Part shown: positions 46,524 to 54,293 of the stretch, piece after piece
Numbering within the stretch: position 1 is the stretch's first letter
Layout: each line of letters starts with the position of its first letter
Source of the DNA: Acidihalobacter aeolianus
GTDB lineage: Bacteria; Pseudomonadota; Gammaproteobacteria; DSM-5130; Acidihalobacteraceae
NCBI RefSeq assembly: GCF_001753165.1
Contig: NZ_CP017448.1
Location: forward strand, 391,183-455,182
Reading direction: 5' to 3'
Length of the DNA stretch: 64,000 nt
Position numbers and translations under genes: made by a program
The notes under the pieces: generated by a model
What the model saw: only the letters and a program-made list of their open reading frames with translations
Databases searched by the model: none
Told to the model about the DNA's origin: nothing

Positions 46524-49500
46524 TCACCCTTCCTGTCGCGCCCTTTCGATCAGTCTTTGCATCAGAGACTCCCGGGCCTGATCGAATTTATCGTCGAGCA
46601 CGCCCCGCGCGGCCAGCGAAGCCAATTGCTCGCAGGCTTCGATGAGCAGCGGCGCGTCTTGTTCGTCCAAGGCATGGATGTAGGCTTGTACCGAGTTGTT
46701 TCCCAGGCAAAAGCTTTGCAAACGATCGTCTTCATTCAAGAATCGGTTTCTATCGGCAATGTAGGGGGTGCCGCCGCCGTTTTCGAGATAGACGGCCAAT
46801 GCGCCCAGTGCGGTGCCAGGCATCTCAGCTGCCGTGACGGGCGGGCGGGCAGCGACCCAGTCCGGCACTTTTTCGGCTGGCATGGGGCGGGCGATGGCAT
46901 ACCCTTGCCCGTAATCAGCGCCCAGGAAGGCACTGGCCTCGATCATGCCCTGGCTTTCCAGCCCTTCCACGGTCACGCGCTTGCCCATGTCCTGAGCCAG
47001 CCGGGTAAGATGGAGGATGAAGGCGAGCGCGCGCAAGGGGTTCTGTAGGTAGTGGCGCACCAGCGCCTGGTCGATCTTGACGCCATCGAAGGGCAAGCGA
47101 TCGAGGCGCAGCAGACTGCTGAAACCGGAACCGAGGTCGTCTTCGACCAGCCACACACCCAGCGCCTTGAGGCCGGCCAAAGTACGGTCGCGGGCGGGAA
47201 CATCCAGATTTTCGTCACTTTCCAGCACTTCGAGCTTGAGTCGTGCCGGATCGATCGCCTGCTGCGCGAGTGCCTGTTCCACCATCCCGAGGTAACGGCT
47301 GTCATTCAGCCCTTGCGCGGGCAGATTGAGCGATACCGAGAGCTTCAGCCCTTGCTCTTCCCAGCGGTGCAGGGCTTCGAACGCCAAGTACAGTCCCCGC
47401 TCGAACAAGCGCCTGAGTTCCCTGTCGCCATAGCTTGGCAAAAACCGGCCGGGCATGACGATCCCGCCATCGGGCGCACGCAGCCGGGCGAGGGCCTCGA
47501 CGCCGATCAACGCGCCGCTTTTGAGGTCGACCAGCGGCTGATAGTGCAGGATCAGGCCGTCATGGTGTTCGAGCCGTTCGCGCCACTGCCGACGCACCGG
47601 CTCGGCCAGCACGCTTTTTTCCTCGAGTTCAAACCGTCGCAGCGCCAGCGCGAAATGGTGTTGGAGCTGGTGCAGGAAGCGGATTTGTTCTCTGCCTGAA
47701 AAGCCGTTTGGGCGATCGCAGTAGAGAGACAAGACCGCCTGGGGCGAGCTGTTCGATGTGAGCGGGACGGCGACTAGGGAGCGGACGCCGATTTCGCACG
47801 CCAGATCCCGCCATGGCGCAAGGCCCGGGGCGGTGGCATAGTTGATGCCGTGTTCGATGCGGCCGCTGCGCCAGGCGCGGGCGGACGGCCCCTGGCCGAG
47901 CTCGCCGGGGGTGACCTCGATCTGAGGGGCGAGCCCCGCATGCACCCGTTCGAGATAATCCATGAACGCCTCGCCGGCAACGAATTCAAACACGAAACGC
48001 CCCTGGGGGTCCGGACGCCCGAGGGTGACCGAGACAACGCCCGGGAGTTTGTACAGCGCCTCGATGCATCCTTCGGCGAGTTCGTCAAAACTGCCCACCT
48101 GCGCCGCCACGGCGTCGATGTGTTGCAAGGTGTTTTCGTATTCGACCTCCACCTCGGCCTGCCCTTCGAGCTGAGCCTGCTGATCGACCGAAAGCCGCCT
48201 GACAAGAATGCTGAGCAGGGCCGCGGAAGCCGGTAGGCCGGCCAGAAGTCGCTCTACGATCAGGCCATAGGTGCCAACCATCCATTCGGGGCGCATGCCG
48301 GTGACCGCGTGCTCGCGGCCAAGCGCTAGCGCAAGATCACGATGCGCGCGCTCGTCCAGCTTTGGGTCCAGCAGGCGGCGCAGATGCTCGCCGAGGCGGG
48401 CGCGATGATGGCTTTGTTCCTCGGGCGACAGAGCGCCGATCACGCGGCCGGCTTCCGGCTGCCCGGCGAGAAGCCGGTAGACCGACTCGACCACCGCCGG
48501 CAGCGCGGCGGCCAGCAGCCCTTGCGCGCGCTCGAGCACCTGGCGGGCCGCCGGTCCGTACGCGGGCAGGGACTGCGCGTCGTCCTGTTCCTGTTCGACG
48601 GACACCCGCCCGTCCATGGGGCTGCTGGCATCGAACAGTGTCCACCAGCGGCTTCGATGCCCTTTTTGCGCCTTGGCCTGATACAGCGCCTGATCGGCCG
48701 CGCGCAGCAGTTGGCCTGTGGCATCGCTAGAGCAATCGAAACACAAGGGGTAGAGTACCAGCCCCATGCTCATGTCGACGGTGACTTCCGTCTGTTCGTC
48801 CAGGCGCACCGGCGCGATGAGCGCCTGGTGCAAGCGATCGAGCAGGATCTCGAGGTCGTCCAGGTCTTCGAGGTCCTCGATCAAAAGCACGAATTCGTCG
48901 CCGCCCAGGCGGCAGGCGAAATCGTTCTGGCGCAAGGCGGATTTCAGACGACTCGCCAGTTCGATCAGCAAAGCGTCGCCGGCCGCATGGCCGTAGAGAT
49001 CGTTCACCGGCTTGAAATCGTCGAGATCGAACAGGGCGACGGCCAGCAGATGCTCGTGTCGCTCTGCCCGCGCCGGCGCTTCTTCCAGGCGCAGGTCCAG
49101 CGCGGCGCGGTTGGGCAGGTCGGTCAACGGATCGTGAAAGGCCAGGCGAGTAAGCTTTCGTTTCTCTTCTTCCAGCTCGGCATCGCGCGCAAAGACTGCG
49201 CCGAGAAAATTTGCCAGCTCCTCAAGCTGGGTCTGTGACTGGTGACGGCCGAAGGCGCCGGGCGTACGGCTATAGAGACTGAGTGCATAGACGCGATCAC
49301 CGTCCCCTATCGGCAGGGTGGCGCTGGAGCGCCAGCCGTGGCGGCGCACAGCGGGCAAAAAAGGCAGGGACGAGTCGGCGTCTTCCCAGTCCGTAATGTA
49401 GCTGGGCTTACCGCTACGTATCGCCTTGGCAGTGGGTCCTTGCGCCCATGAGCCCAGATTCCAGGGCAAGTCCAGCGCTTCGAGATAGGCGGCCATCTCC

Positions 49501-49697
49501 TGGTTAGAGGTGTAATCGACGAGGAGGCGTCCGTCCGCTTCGACATGACCCAGCCAATAGCTGTCAACCTTCCAGATGGCGAGCAGCGAGGAGAGATCCG
49601 CGAGCAGCGCGGGCGTGGATTGCGCCTTGGCGAGCAAACGCGCCAACTGGTGGAAAAAAGCAGCTTCGTCGTCGAGGGATGGGATATTGTTATTCAT
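46524..49697 (-). CDS. GAF-GGDEF-globin-like-GAF-EAL composite c-di-GMP protein
   Basis: The 1057-residue protein (start ATG at 49697) has, in order, a GAF domain (about 10-175), a GGDEF domain (about 190-350) with intact RLGGDEF, a helical segment of about 140 residues resembling a protoglobin/globin-coupled sensor (SVEQEQDDAQSLPAYG onward), a second GAF domain (about 520-690), and an EAL domain (about 710-950) with VEALARL and VEDDLGSGFSSL. The final 110 residues have no recognised domain. Both catalytic domains look intact, so it may make or degrade c-di-GMP depending on ligand. It is cytoplasmic, with no membrane segment. Confidence 0.9.
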   Translation of the reverse strand: MNNNIPSLDDEAAFFHQLARLLAKAQSTPALLADLSSLLAIWKVDSYWLGHVEADGRLLVDYTSNQEMAAYLEALDLPWNLGSWAQGPTAKAIRSGKPSYITDWEDADSSLPFLPAVRRHGWRSSATLPIGDGDRVYALSLYSRTPGAFGRHQSQTQLEELANFLGAVFARDAELEEEKRKLTRLAFHDPLTDLPNRAALDLRLEEAPARAERHEHLLAVALFDLDDFKPVNDLYGHAAGDALLIELASRLKSALRQNDFACRLGGDEFVLLIEDLEDLDDLEILLDRLHQALIAPVRLDEQTEVTVDMSMGLVLYPLCFDCSSDATGQLLRAADQALYQAKAQKGHRSRWWTLFDASSPMDGRVSVEQEQDDAQSLPAYGPAARQVLERAQGLLAAALPAVVESVYRLLAGQPEAGRVIGALSPEEQSHHRARLGEHLRRLLDPKLDERAHRDLALALGREHAVTGMRPEWMVGTYGLIVERLLAGLPASAALLSILVRRLSVDQQAQLEGQAEVEVEYENTLQHIDAVAAQVGSFDELAEGCIEALYKLPGVVSVTLGRPDPQGRFVFEFVAGEAFMDYLERVHAGLAPQIEVTPGELGQGPSARAWRSGRIEHGINYATAPGLAPWRDLACEIGVRSLVAVPLTSNSSPQAVLSLYCDRPNGFSGREQIRFLHQLQHHFALALRRFELEEKSVLAEPVRRQWRERLEHHDGLILHYQPLVDLKSGALIGVEALARLRAPDGGIVMPGRFLPSYGDRELRRLFERGLYLAFEALHRWEEQGLKLSVSLNLPAQGLNDSRYLGMVEQALAQQAIDPARLKLEVLESDENLDVPARDRTLAGLKALGVWLVEDDLGSGFSSLLRLDRLPFDGVKIDQALVRHYLQNPLRALAFILHLTRLAQDMGKRVTVEGLESQGMIEASAFLGADYGQGYAIARPMPAEKVPDWVAARPPVTAAEMPGTALGALAVYLENGGGTPYIADRNRFLNEDDRLQSFCLGNNSVQAYIHALDEQDAPLLIEACEQLASLAARGVLDDKFDQARESLMQRLIERARQEG

Positions 49698-49917
49698 AAG
49701 GCCGATGGATTCCGATTCTGCCTTGTCATACTTCCGACGACTGTCGAAGGTTGGAATCGCTGAGTGAACATCATCTTCTGTGAATTGGTGCCCCGCCAGT
49801 TTTGAGGCGCGTCCTCTGACGGCCCAGCCCCCAGGCGATTTCTTCGGGGCATTCTGGCACCCACCCACGAAGGTGTCGACACAATGGCATGCAAGAGCTT
49901 TGTCTGTGGCGCTATCT

Positions 49918-50160
49918 TCAAGGATAGCGCATGTCTCGGGAAATCAACCTTGATTTAGTTCCGAGCCACAGGCGGCGTAACGTTTCGTTCAGGCATCGCC
50001 GCCACAAAGCCTTACGCGTCAAAGTGCTTGTCCGCGCCCAGCGCGATCCAGTGACTCCCATCGGGGCGCATCGCCTGCACGACACTTCCTCGCGCTCGGC
50101 CTTGCCGGTGGCCTGGGTTCTCTGGGACTTGACTCTCAGACCGTGCAGGGAAGTACACAC
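49918..50160 (-). mobile_element. Remnant of an IS5/IS1182-type transposase gene
   Basis: Minus-strand translations in two frames give the C-terminal pattern of an IS5/IS1182-like transposase: ATGKAERE in one frame, then ALGADKHFDA, a stop, GFVAAMPERNVTPPVARN and another stop in the other frame. These resemble the ATGxAERxAA, LGADKxYD and VTPHVAQN blocks of that family. At least one frameshift and two stop codons make it a dead fragment. I could not find terminal inverted repeats. The rest of 49698-50233 contains no recognisable gene. Confidence 0.55.
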
Positions 50161-50233
50161 GATATTCCGATTTCAAGGTTTGCGAGATATTACAAAGCCA
50201 CACGTCAAATCAACATGATGTTCCGGATGCCCC

Positions 50234-50337
50234 AAAAAAAAACCCCGGCACGGGGCCGGGGCCATGAAGTTCGACTTGAAGGGGGGGAGACAAGTCGATC
50301 CGCCTTGCGGCGGCGAGCGCCGGGCTAAGCGCTCGAA
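50234..50337 (-). ncRNA. C-rich-loop small RNA, copy 2 (first of tandem array by coordinate)
   Basis: This copy has the same four-hairpin design as copy 1: GAGCGC/GCGCTC with loop TTAGCCCG, CCGCC-GCAA-GGCGG, CGACTTG/CAAGTCG with loop TCTCCCCCCCTT, and a GC-rich terminator followed by nine T at 50234-50242. Bases 50243-50334 are identical to copy 1. It has its own promoter upstream and its own terminator, so it is an independent transcription unit of about 100 nt on the minus strand. Confidence 0.82.
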
Positions 50338-50340
50338 AGT

Positions 50341-50367
50341 TCAGACTGGGGGCGTCAGGAAAAGTTC
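50341..50367 (-). promoter_or_regulatory. Sigma-E-like promoter of small RNA copy 2
   Basis: On the minus strand GAACTT (50362-50367), a 16-base spacer and TCTGA (50341-50345) match the RpoE consensus closely. The predicted RNA start, about 5-8 bases downstream, coincides with the first hairpin of the RNA. Confidence 0.7.
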
Positions 50368-50388
50368 ACACGAAATTCGTATGCGACA

Positions 50389-50489
50389 TAAAGAAGCCCC
50401 GGCACGGGGCCGGGGCAGTCGCATCGACTTGAAGGGGGGGAGACAAGTCGTACCCGTCTTGCGACGGGTGAGTACGGGCTATGCACTCA
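50389..50489 (-). ncRNA. C-rich-loop small RNA, copy 3
   Basis: This copy diverges in sequence but keeps the fold. The first stem is GAGT/ACTC around ATAGCCCG, the second is CCCGTC-GCAA-GACGGG, the third is the same CGACTTG/CAAGTCG stem with a loop containing seven C, and the terminator hairpin at 50396-50416 is followed by TTCTTTA. The paired changes in stems 1 and 2 relative to copies 1 and 2 preserve base pairing, which supports selection on RNA structure. It has its own upstream promoter. Confidence 0.8.
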
Positions 50490-50494
50490 AAGCC

Positions 50495-50522
50495 TCAGAC
50501 AGGGGATCGAGTGGAAAGGTTC
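50495..50522 (-). promoter_or_regulatory. Sigma-E-like promoter of small RNA copy 3
   Basis: On the minus strand GAACCT (50517-50522, preceded by G) is followed after 17 bases by TCTGA (50495-50499). The layout matches the other copies with one extra spacer base. Confidence 0.6.
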
Positions 50523-50553
50523 CCGGGGAGATGATCGGGATTGGCAATGGCAT

Positions 50554-50658
50554 AAAAAAGAAAACCCCGGCATGGCCGGGGCAACTGTTCATCGACTTGA
50601 AGGGGGGACAAGTCGAGCCCGCCTAGGGAGACGGCGGGAGCGCCGGGCTAAGCGCTTA
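50554..50658 (-). ncRNA. C-rich-loop small RNA, copy 4 (nearest polA)
   Basis: Minus-strand hairpins are AGCGC/GCGCT around TTAGCCCG, CCCGCC/GGCGGG around the C-containing loop GTCTCCCTA, CGACTTG/CAAGTCG around TCCCCCCTT, and a shorter terminator CCCCGG/CCGGGG followed by TTTTCTTTTTT (50554-50581). The second loop differs from the GCAA of the other copies. It is the first unit met when transcribing leftward out of polA, but has its own promoter 30 nt downstream of the polA stop codon. Confidence 0.8.
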
Positions 50659-50663
50659 CTGAC

Positions 50664-50690
50664 TTTGATCCCCTGGAGTCGTGGGAGTTC
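50664..50690 (-). promoter_or_regulatory. Sigma-E-like promoter of small RNA copy 4
   Basis: On the minus strand GAACTC (50685-50690), a 16-base spacer and TCAAA (50664-50668) fit the canonical RpoE promoter, including the TCAAA form of the -10 box seen in Escherichia coli. Confidence 0.7.
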
Positions 50691-50726
50691 GCGAAATTTT
50701 GATCGGAAACTCTTATGTGATTTCTG

Positions 50727-53426
50727 TCAGTGAGCGGCGTCCCAGTCGAGGCCGCTGCCGATGTCCACCACCAGGGCTACGTCCAGTTCGGCGGCACTCT
50801 CCATATGTGTGCGCAGTGCCTCGCGGGCGGTGTCGGCCTGTGCCTCCGGGACTTCCAGCACGAGTTCGTCGTGCACCTGCATGATCAGCTTCACTGCGGG
50901 TGCCTCGCGCTGGATCCAGCCGTCGACGGCGATCATGGCGTGCTTGATGATGTCCGCGGCGGTGCCCTGCATCGGGGCGTTGATGGCGACGCGCTCGGCC
51001 TGGGCGCGTCGCTGGCCGTTGCGCGAGTTGATTTCCGGCAGGTACAGACGGCGACCGAACAGGGTTTCCACGTAGCCGAGGTCGGCTGCCTGCCTGCGCG
51101 TCGATTCCATGTATTCCCGTACGCCGGGATAGCGCTCGAAGTAGCGGTCGACGTAGGCCTGGGCCTCGTTGCGGCCGATACCGAGCTGCTTGGCAAGCCC
51201 GAAGGCCGACATGCCGTAGATCAGGCCGAAGTTGATCGCCTTGGCGGCGCGACGCTGATCCGCTTCCACCGCCTCGGGTGCCACGCCGAAGACCTCGGCG
51301 GCGGTGGCGCGGTGGATGTCCTGGCCCGCCGCGAAGGCGCGGCGCAGGCCCTCGTCGCCGGACAGGTGCGCCATGATGCGCAGCTCGATCTGCGAGTAGT
51401 CCGCGGCCAGCAGGATGTGGCCCGGCGAGGCCACGAAGGCCTGGCGAATGCGCCGGCCGGCCTCGGTGCGCACCGGGATGTTCTGCAGGTTGGGGTCGGA
51501 GGACGACAGCCGGCCGGTGGAGGCAACGGCTTGATGGTAGGAGGTGTGCACCCGCCCGGTGTCTGGGTCGACCCGCTCGGGCAGGCGGTCCGTGTAGGTC
51601 GACTTGAGCTTGGACAGAGTGCGGTGTTCCAGGATCACGCGCGGCAGCTCGTGCTGCGTCGCCAGCTCCTCGAGCACGTCCTCGGCGGTCGAGGGCTGCC
51701 CCTTGGGCGTCTTGCGGATCACCGGCAGCTTGAGCTGATCGTACAGGATCTCCTGGATCTGCTTCGGCGAGCCGAGGTTGAAGGCGCTGCCGGCGATCTC
51801 GCGCGCCTGACGCTCCAGGCGGCTCATCTCGGCGGCCAGTTCGGCGCTCTGCGCGCGCAGCCGGTTCGCGTCCACCCGCACGCCATGCCATTCCATGCGC
51901 GAGAGCACGGGTACCAGCGGCATCTCGATCTCCTCGTAGACCCGTCGCTGGCCCTCCGTCTGACTCAGCCGCGGCCAGAACACCCGGTGCAGCGAGAGCG
52001 TCATGTCGGCATCCTCGGCGGCGTACGGGGTGGCGTCGTCGATCGCGACGGCGCTGAACGGGATCTGTTTGGCGCCCTTGCCGGCGACGTCCTCGTAGGC
52101 GATGTTGCGGTGCCCGAGGTGCGCTTCGCATAGGGTGTCGAGATCGTGCCGGGTCGCGGTCGAGTCGAGTACGTAGGACTCGAGCATGGTGTCGTGGCGG
52201 ATGCCGTCGAGCGCGATGCCGTGGTGCAGCAGCACGTTGCGGTCGTACTTGAGATGGTGTCCGACCTTGGCGCGCGAGGGGTCCTCCAGCAGAGGTTTAA
52301 GACGGGCGAGCACCGCTTCGCGGTCGAGCTGGTCGGGGACGCCGGGATAGTCGTGCGCGAGCGGGACGTAGGCCGCCTCGCCGGGCTCGACCGCGAACGA
52401 CAGCCCGACCACGCGCGCCTGCATGTAGTCGAGACTGGTAGTCTCGGTGTCGAAGGCGAACAGCTCGGCGGCCTCGAGCCGTTCGAGCCAGCGCGTCAGC
52501 GCGGCCTCATCGAGCACGGCCTCGTAGTCGGCGCCGCTCGCCGCGGTCGGGTCGGCGGGGGCGGGTTCGTCCGTGGCCGGTTCCAGCTCGCGCAGCCAGG
52601 TGGTGAAACCGAGGTCCGCCAGCTGAGTGCGCAGCGCCTGCGTATCGCCGGCCTGCAGCGCCAGCGCCTCGGGGCGGTAGTCGAGGTCGAGTTCGGTGCG
52701 CAGAGTGACCAGTTCGCGCGAACGCGGCAGGTCGTCGAGCGCGCGGCGCAGGTTCTCGCCGACCTTGCCGCCGATTTCGTCGGCGTGGGCCATGACGCCG
52801 TCGAGGTCGTCGTAGGCGGTGAGCCACTTCACCGCGGTCTTGGGGCCGCATTTCTCGACACCCGGGACGTTGTCCACGCTGTCGCCGATGAGTGCGAGGT
52901 AGTCGATGATGCGCTCCGGCGGCACGCCGAACTTCTCGATCACGCCGGTGCGGTCGAGCACGCTCCCGCTCATGGTGTTGATCAGGGTGATGCGGTCGTC
53001 GACCAGCTGGGCGAGGTCCTTGTCGCCGGAGGAGATCACCACCTGTTCGCCGCGCCGGGCGGCCTGCCGCGCGAGCGCGCCGATCACGTCGTCGGCCTCC
53101 ACGCCCTCCTCGACCAGGATCGGCAGGCCCATGGCGCGCAGCAGCGAGTGCAGCGGTTCGATTTGCGCGGCAAGGTCCTCCGGCATCGGCGGGCGGTGTG
53201 CCTTGTATTCGGGGTAGAGGTCGTCGCGGAAGGTCCTGCCCTTGGCGTCGAACACCACCGCGAGGTGACTGGGCTGGTAGTCCTTGAGCAGCCGGCGCAG
53301 CATGTTGGCGACGCCGTAGACCGCGCCGGTGGGTGCCCCGGAAGGACTGGTCAGCTCCGGCAGCGCATGGAAGGCGCGGTAGAGATAGGAGGAGCCGTCG
53401 ACGAGGACGAGTGGTGATGGTTTCAT
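50727..53426 (-). CDS. polA: DNA polymerase I
   Basis: The 899-residue protein (start ATG at 53426, giving MKPSPLVLVDGSSYLYRAFH) has the three standard parts. The N-terminal 5'-3' nuclease spans about 1-290. The 3'-5' exonuclease domain (about 310-500) keeps the acidic motif in FAFDTETTSLD, so proofreading is probably active. The polymerase domain (about 510-899) includes DYSQIELRIMAHLSGDEGL, RRAAKAINFGLIYGMSAFGL and QVHDELVLEVP. It serves repair and Okazaki-fragment maturation. The small RNA array follows its stop codon. Confidence 0.98.
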   Translation of the reverse strand: MKPSPLVLVDGSSYLYRAFHALPELTSPSGAPTGAVYGVANMLRRLLKDYQPSHLAVVFDAKGRTFRDDLYPEYKAHRPPMPEDLAAQIEPLHSLLRAMGLPILVEEGVEADDVIGALARQAARRGEQVVISSGDKDLAQLVDDRITLINTMSGSVLDRTGVIEKFGVPPERIIDYLALIGDSVDNVPGVEKCGPKTAVKWLTAYDDLDGVMAHADEIGGKVGENLRRALDDLPRSRELVTLRTELDLDYRPEALALQAGDTQALRTQLADLGFTTWLRELEPATDEPAPADPTAASGADYEAVLDEAALTRWLERLEAAELFAFDTETTSLDYMQARVVGLSFAVEPGEAAYVPLAHDYPGVPDQLDREAVLARLKPLLEDPSRAKVGHHLKYDRNVLLHHGIALDGIRHDTMLESYVLDSTATRHDLDTLCEAHLGHRNIAYEDVAGKGAKQIPFSAVAIDDATPYAAEDADMTLSLHRVFWPRLSQTEGQRRVYEEIEMPLVPVLSRMEWHGVRVDANRLRAQSAELAAEMSRLERQAREIAGSAFNLGSPKQIQEILYDQLKLPVIRKTPKGQPSTAEDVLEELATQHELPRVILEHRTLSKLKSTYTDRLPERVDPDTGRVHTSYHQAVASTGRLSSSDPNLQNIPVRTEAGRRIRQAFVASPGHILLAADYSQIELRIMAHLSGDEGLRRAFAAGQDIHRATAAEVFGVAPEAVEADQRRAAKAINFGLIYGMSAFGLAKQLGIGRNEAQAYVDRYFERYPGVREYMESTRRQAADLGYVETLFGRRLYLPEINSRNGQRRAQAERVAINAPMQGTAADIIKHAMIAVDGWIQREAPAVKLIMQVHDELVLEVPEAQADTAREALRTHMESAAELDVALVVDIGSGLDWDAAH

Positions 53427-53559
53427 GGACTGCGCCCGGGCTGCGATAAGCGCCATAGGTTAACCGCCCCCGCCATGCTTGTGCAGCGCCCGGCTTATGC
53501 GGGTGGCCAGTTTTGTGTTAAAACGGCCGCCCTTCCCGCGACATTCGGGCGGTAAATCG

Positions 53560-54291
53560 ATGGATAAGCAGGATCGCGCGCATACGCAGCACCTTGAGCT
53601 GTGGCCGATGAACGACTCGGAGCTCACTCGCGAGAGCTGGAAGATCTTCCAGATCATGGCCGAGTTCGTGGAGGGTTTCGAGCGCCTGGCGCGCATCCGC
53701 CCCTCGGTCAGTATTTTCGGTTCTGCGCGCACGCCGCCCGGGAGCCCGCTGTACCGCCTGGCCGAGGACATTGCCCTGCGTCTGTCCGAGTCCGGTTTCG
53801 CGGTGGTCAGCGGCGGTGGCCCGGGCATCATGGAAGCCGCCAACAAGGGGGCGTTTCAGGGCAAATCCCTGTCCGTGGGTCTCAATATCCAGCTGCCGCA
53901 CGAGCAGAGCAGCAACGATTACCAGGACCTGTCGCTGACCTTCCGTCATTTCTTCTCGCGCAAGGTCATGTTCGTCAAATACGCCTCGGCCTACGTGGTG
54001 CTGCCCGGTGGCTTCGGCACGTTGGACGAACTGGCCGAGATCCTCACCCTGGTGCAGACCGGCAAGACCCGACGCATTCCCATCGTGCTGGTACACAGCC
54101 CGTTCTGGGAGGGGCTGCTCAAGTGGTTCCGCGAGGTGCTGGTCAAGGAGGGCACCATCAGTGCGGAGGACATCGATCTCATGACCGTGGTCGATAATCC
54201 CGCGGACGTGGTGAACGCGATTTTCGATCATTACGAGCAGCGCGACATCGAACCCTCGCCCGAGGAACGCGAGCGCCTGCTCGATCTGTAG
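53560..54291 (+). CDS. LOG-family protein (TIGR00730-type, nucleotide 5'-monophosphate nucleosidase-like)
   Basis: The 243-residue protein has the LOG (lysine decarboxylase-like) signatures SGGGPGIMEAANKGA and PGGFGTLDE within a Rossmann fold, plus the opening SVSIFGSART. Proteins of this group cleave nucleoside monophosphates at the N-glycosidic bond; some make cytokinins. It is cytoplasmic, divergent from polA, and 2 nt upstream of the homoserine-kinase-like gene. The ATG at 53560 gives the usual length. Confidence 0.9.
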   Translation: MDKQDRAHTQHLELWPMNDSELTRESWKIFQIMAEFVEGFERLARIRPSVSIFGSARTPPGSPLYRLAEDIALRLSESGFAVVSGGGPGIMEAANKGAFQGKSLSVGLNIQLPHEQSSNDYQDLSLTFRHFFSRKVMFVKYASAYVVLPGGFGTLDELAEILTLVQTGKTRRIPIVLVHSPFWEGLLKWFREVLVKEGTISAEDIDLMTVVDNPADVVNAIFDHYEQRDIEPSPEERERLLDL

Positions 54292-54293
54292 GC

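Noticed and set aside
49931-50218. Plus-strand 95-codon hypothetical protein
   Set aside because: The opposite strand shows scattered IS5/IS1182 transposase motifs, so the plus frame is an antisense reading of a transposase remnant.
50264-50626. Plus-strand frame with repeated DLKGG and PARGRG segments, and a similar frame at 42561-42809
   Set aside because: These frames are translations of the small RNA copies on the wrong strand. The repetition comes from the hairpins and terminators, not from a protein.
50225-50700. CRISPR array
   Set aside because: The repeats are about 100 bases long, differ between copies, are few and lack constant-length spacers or cas genes.
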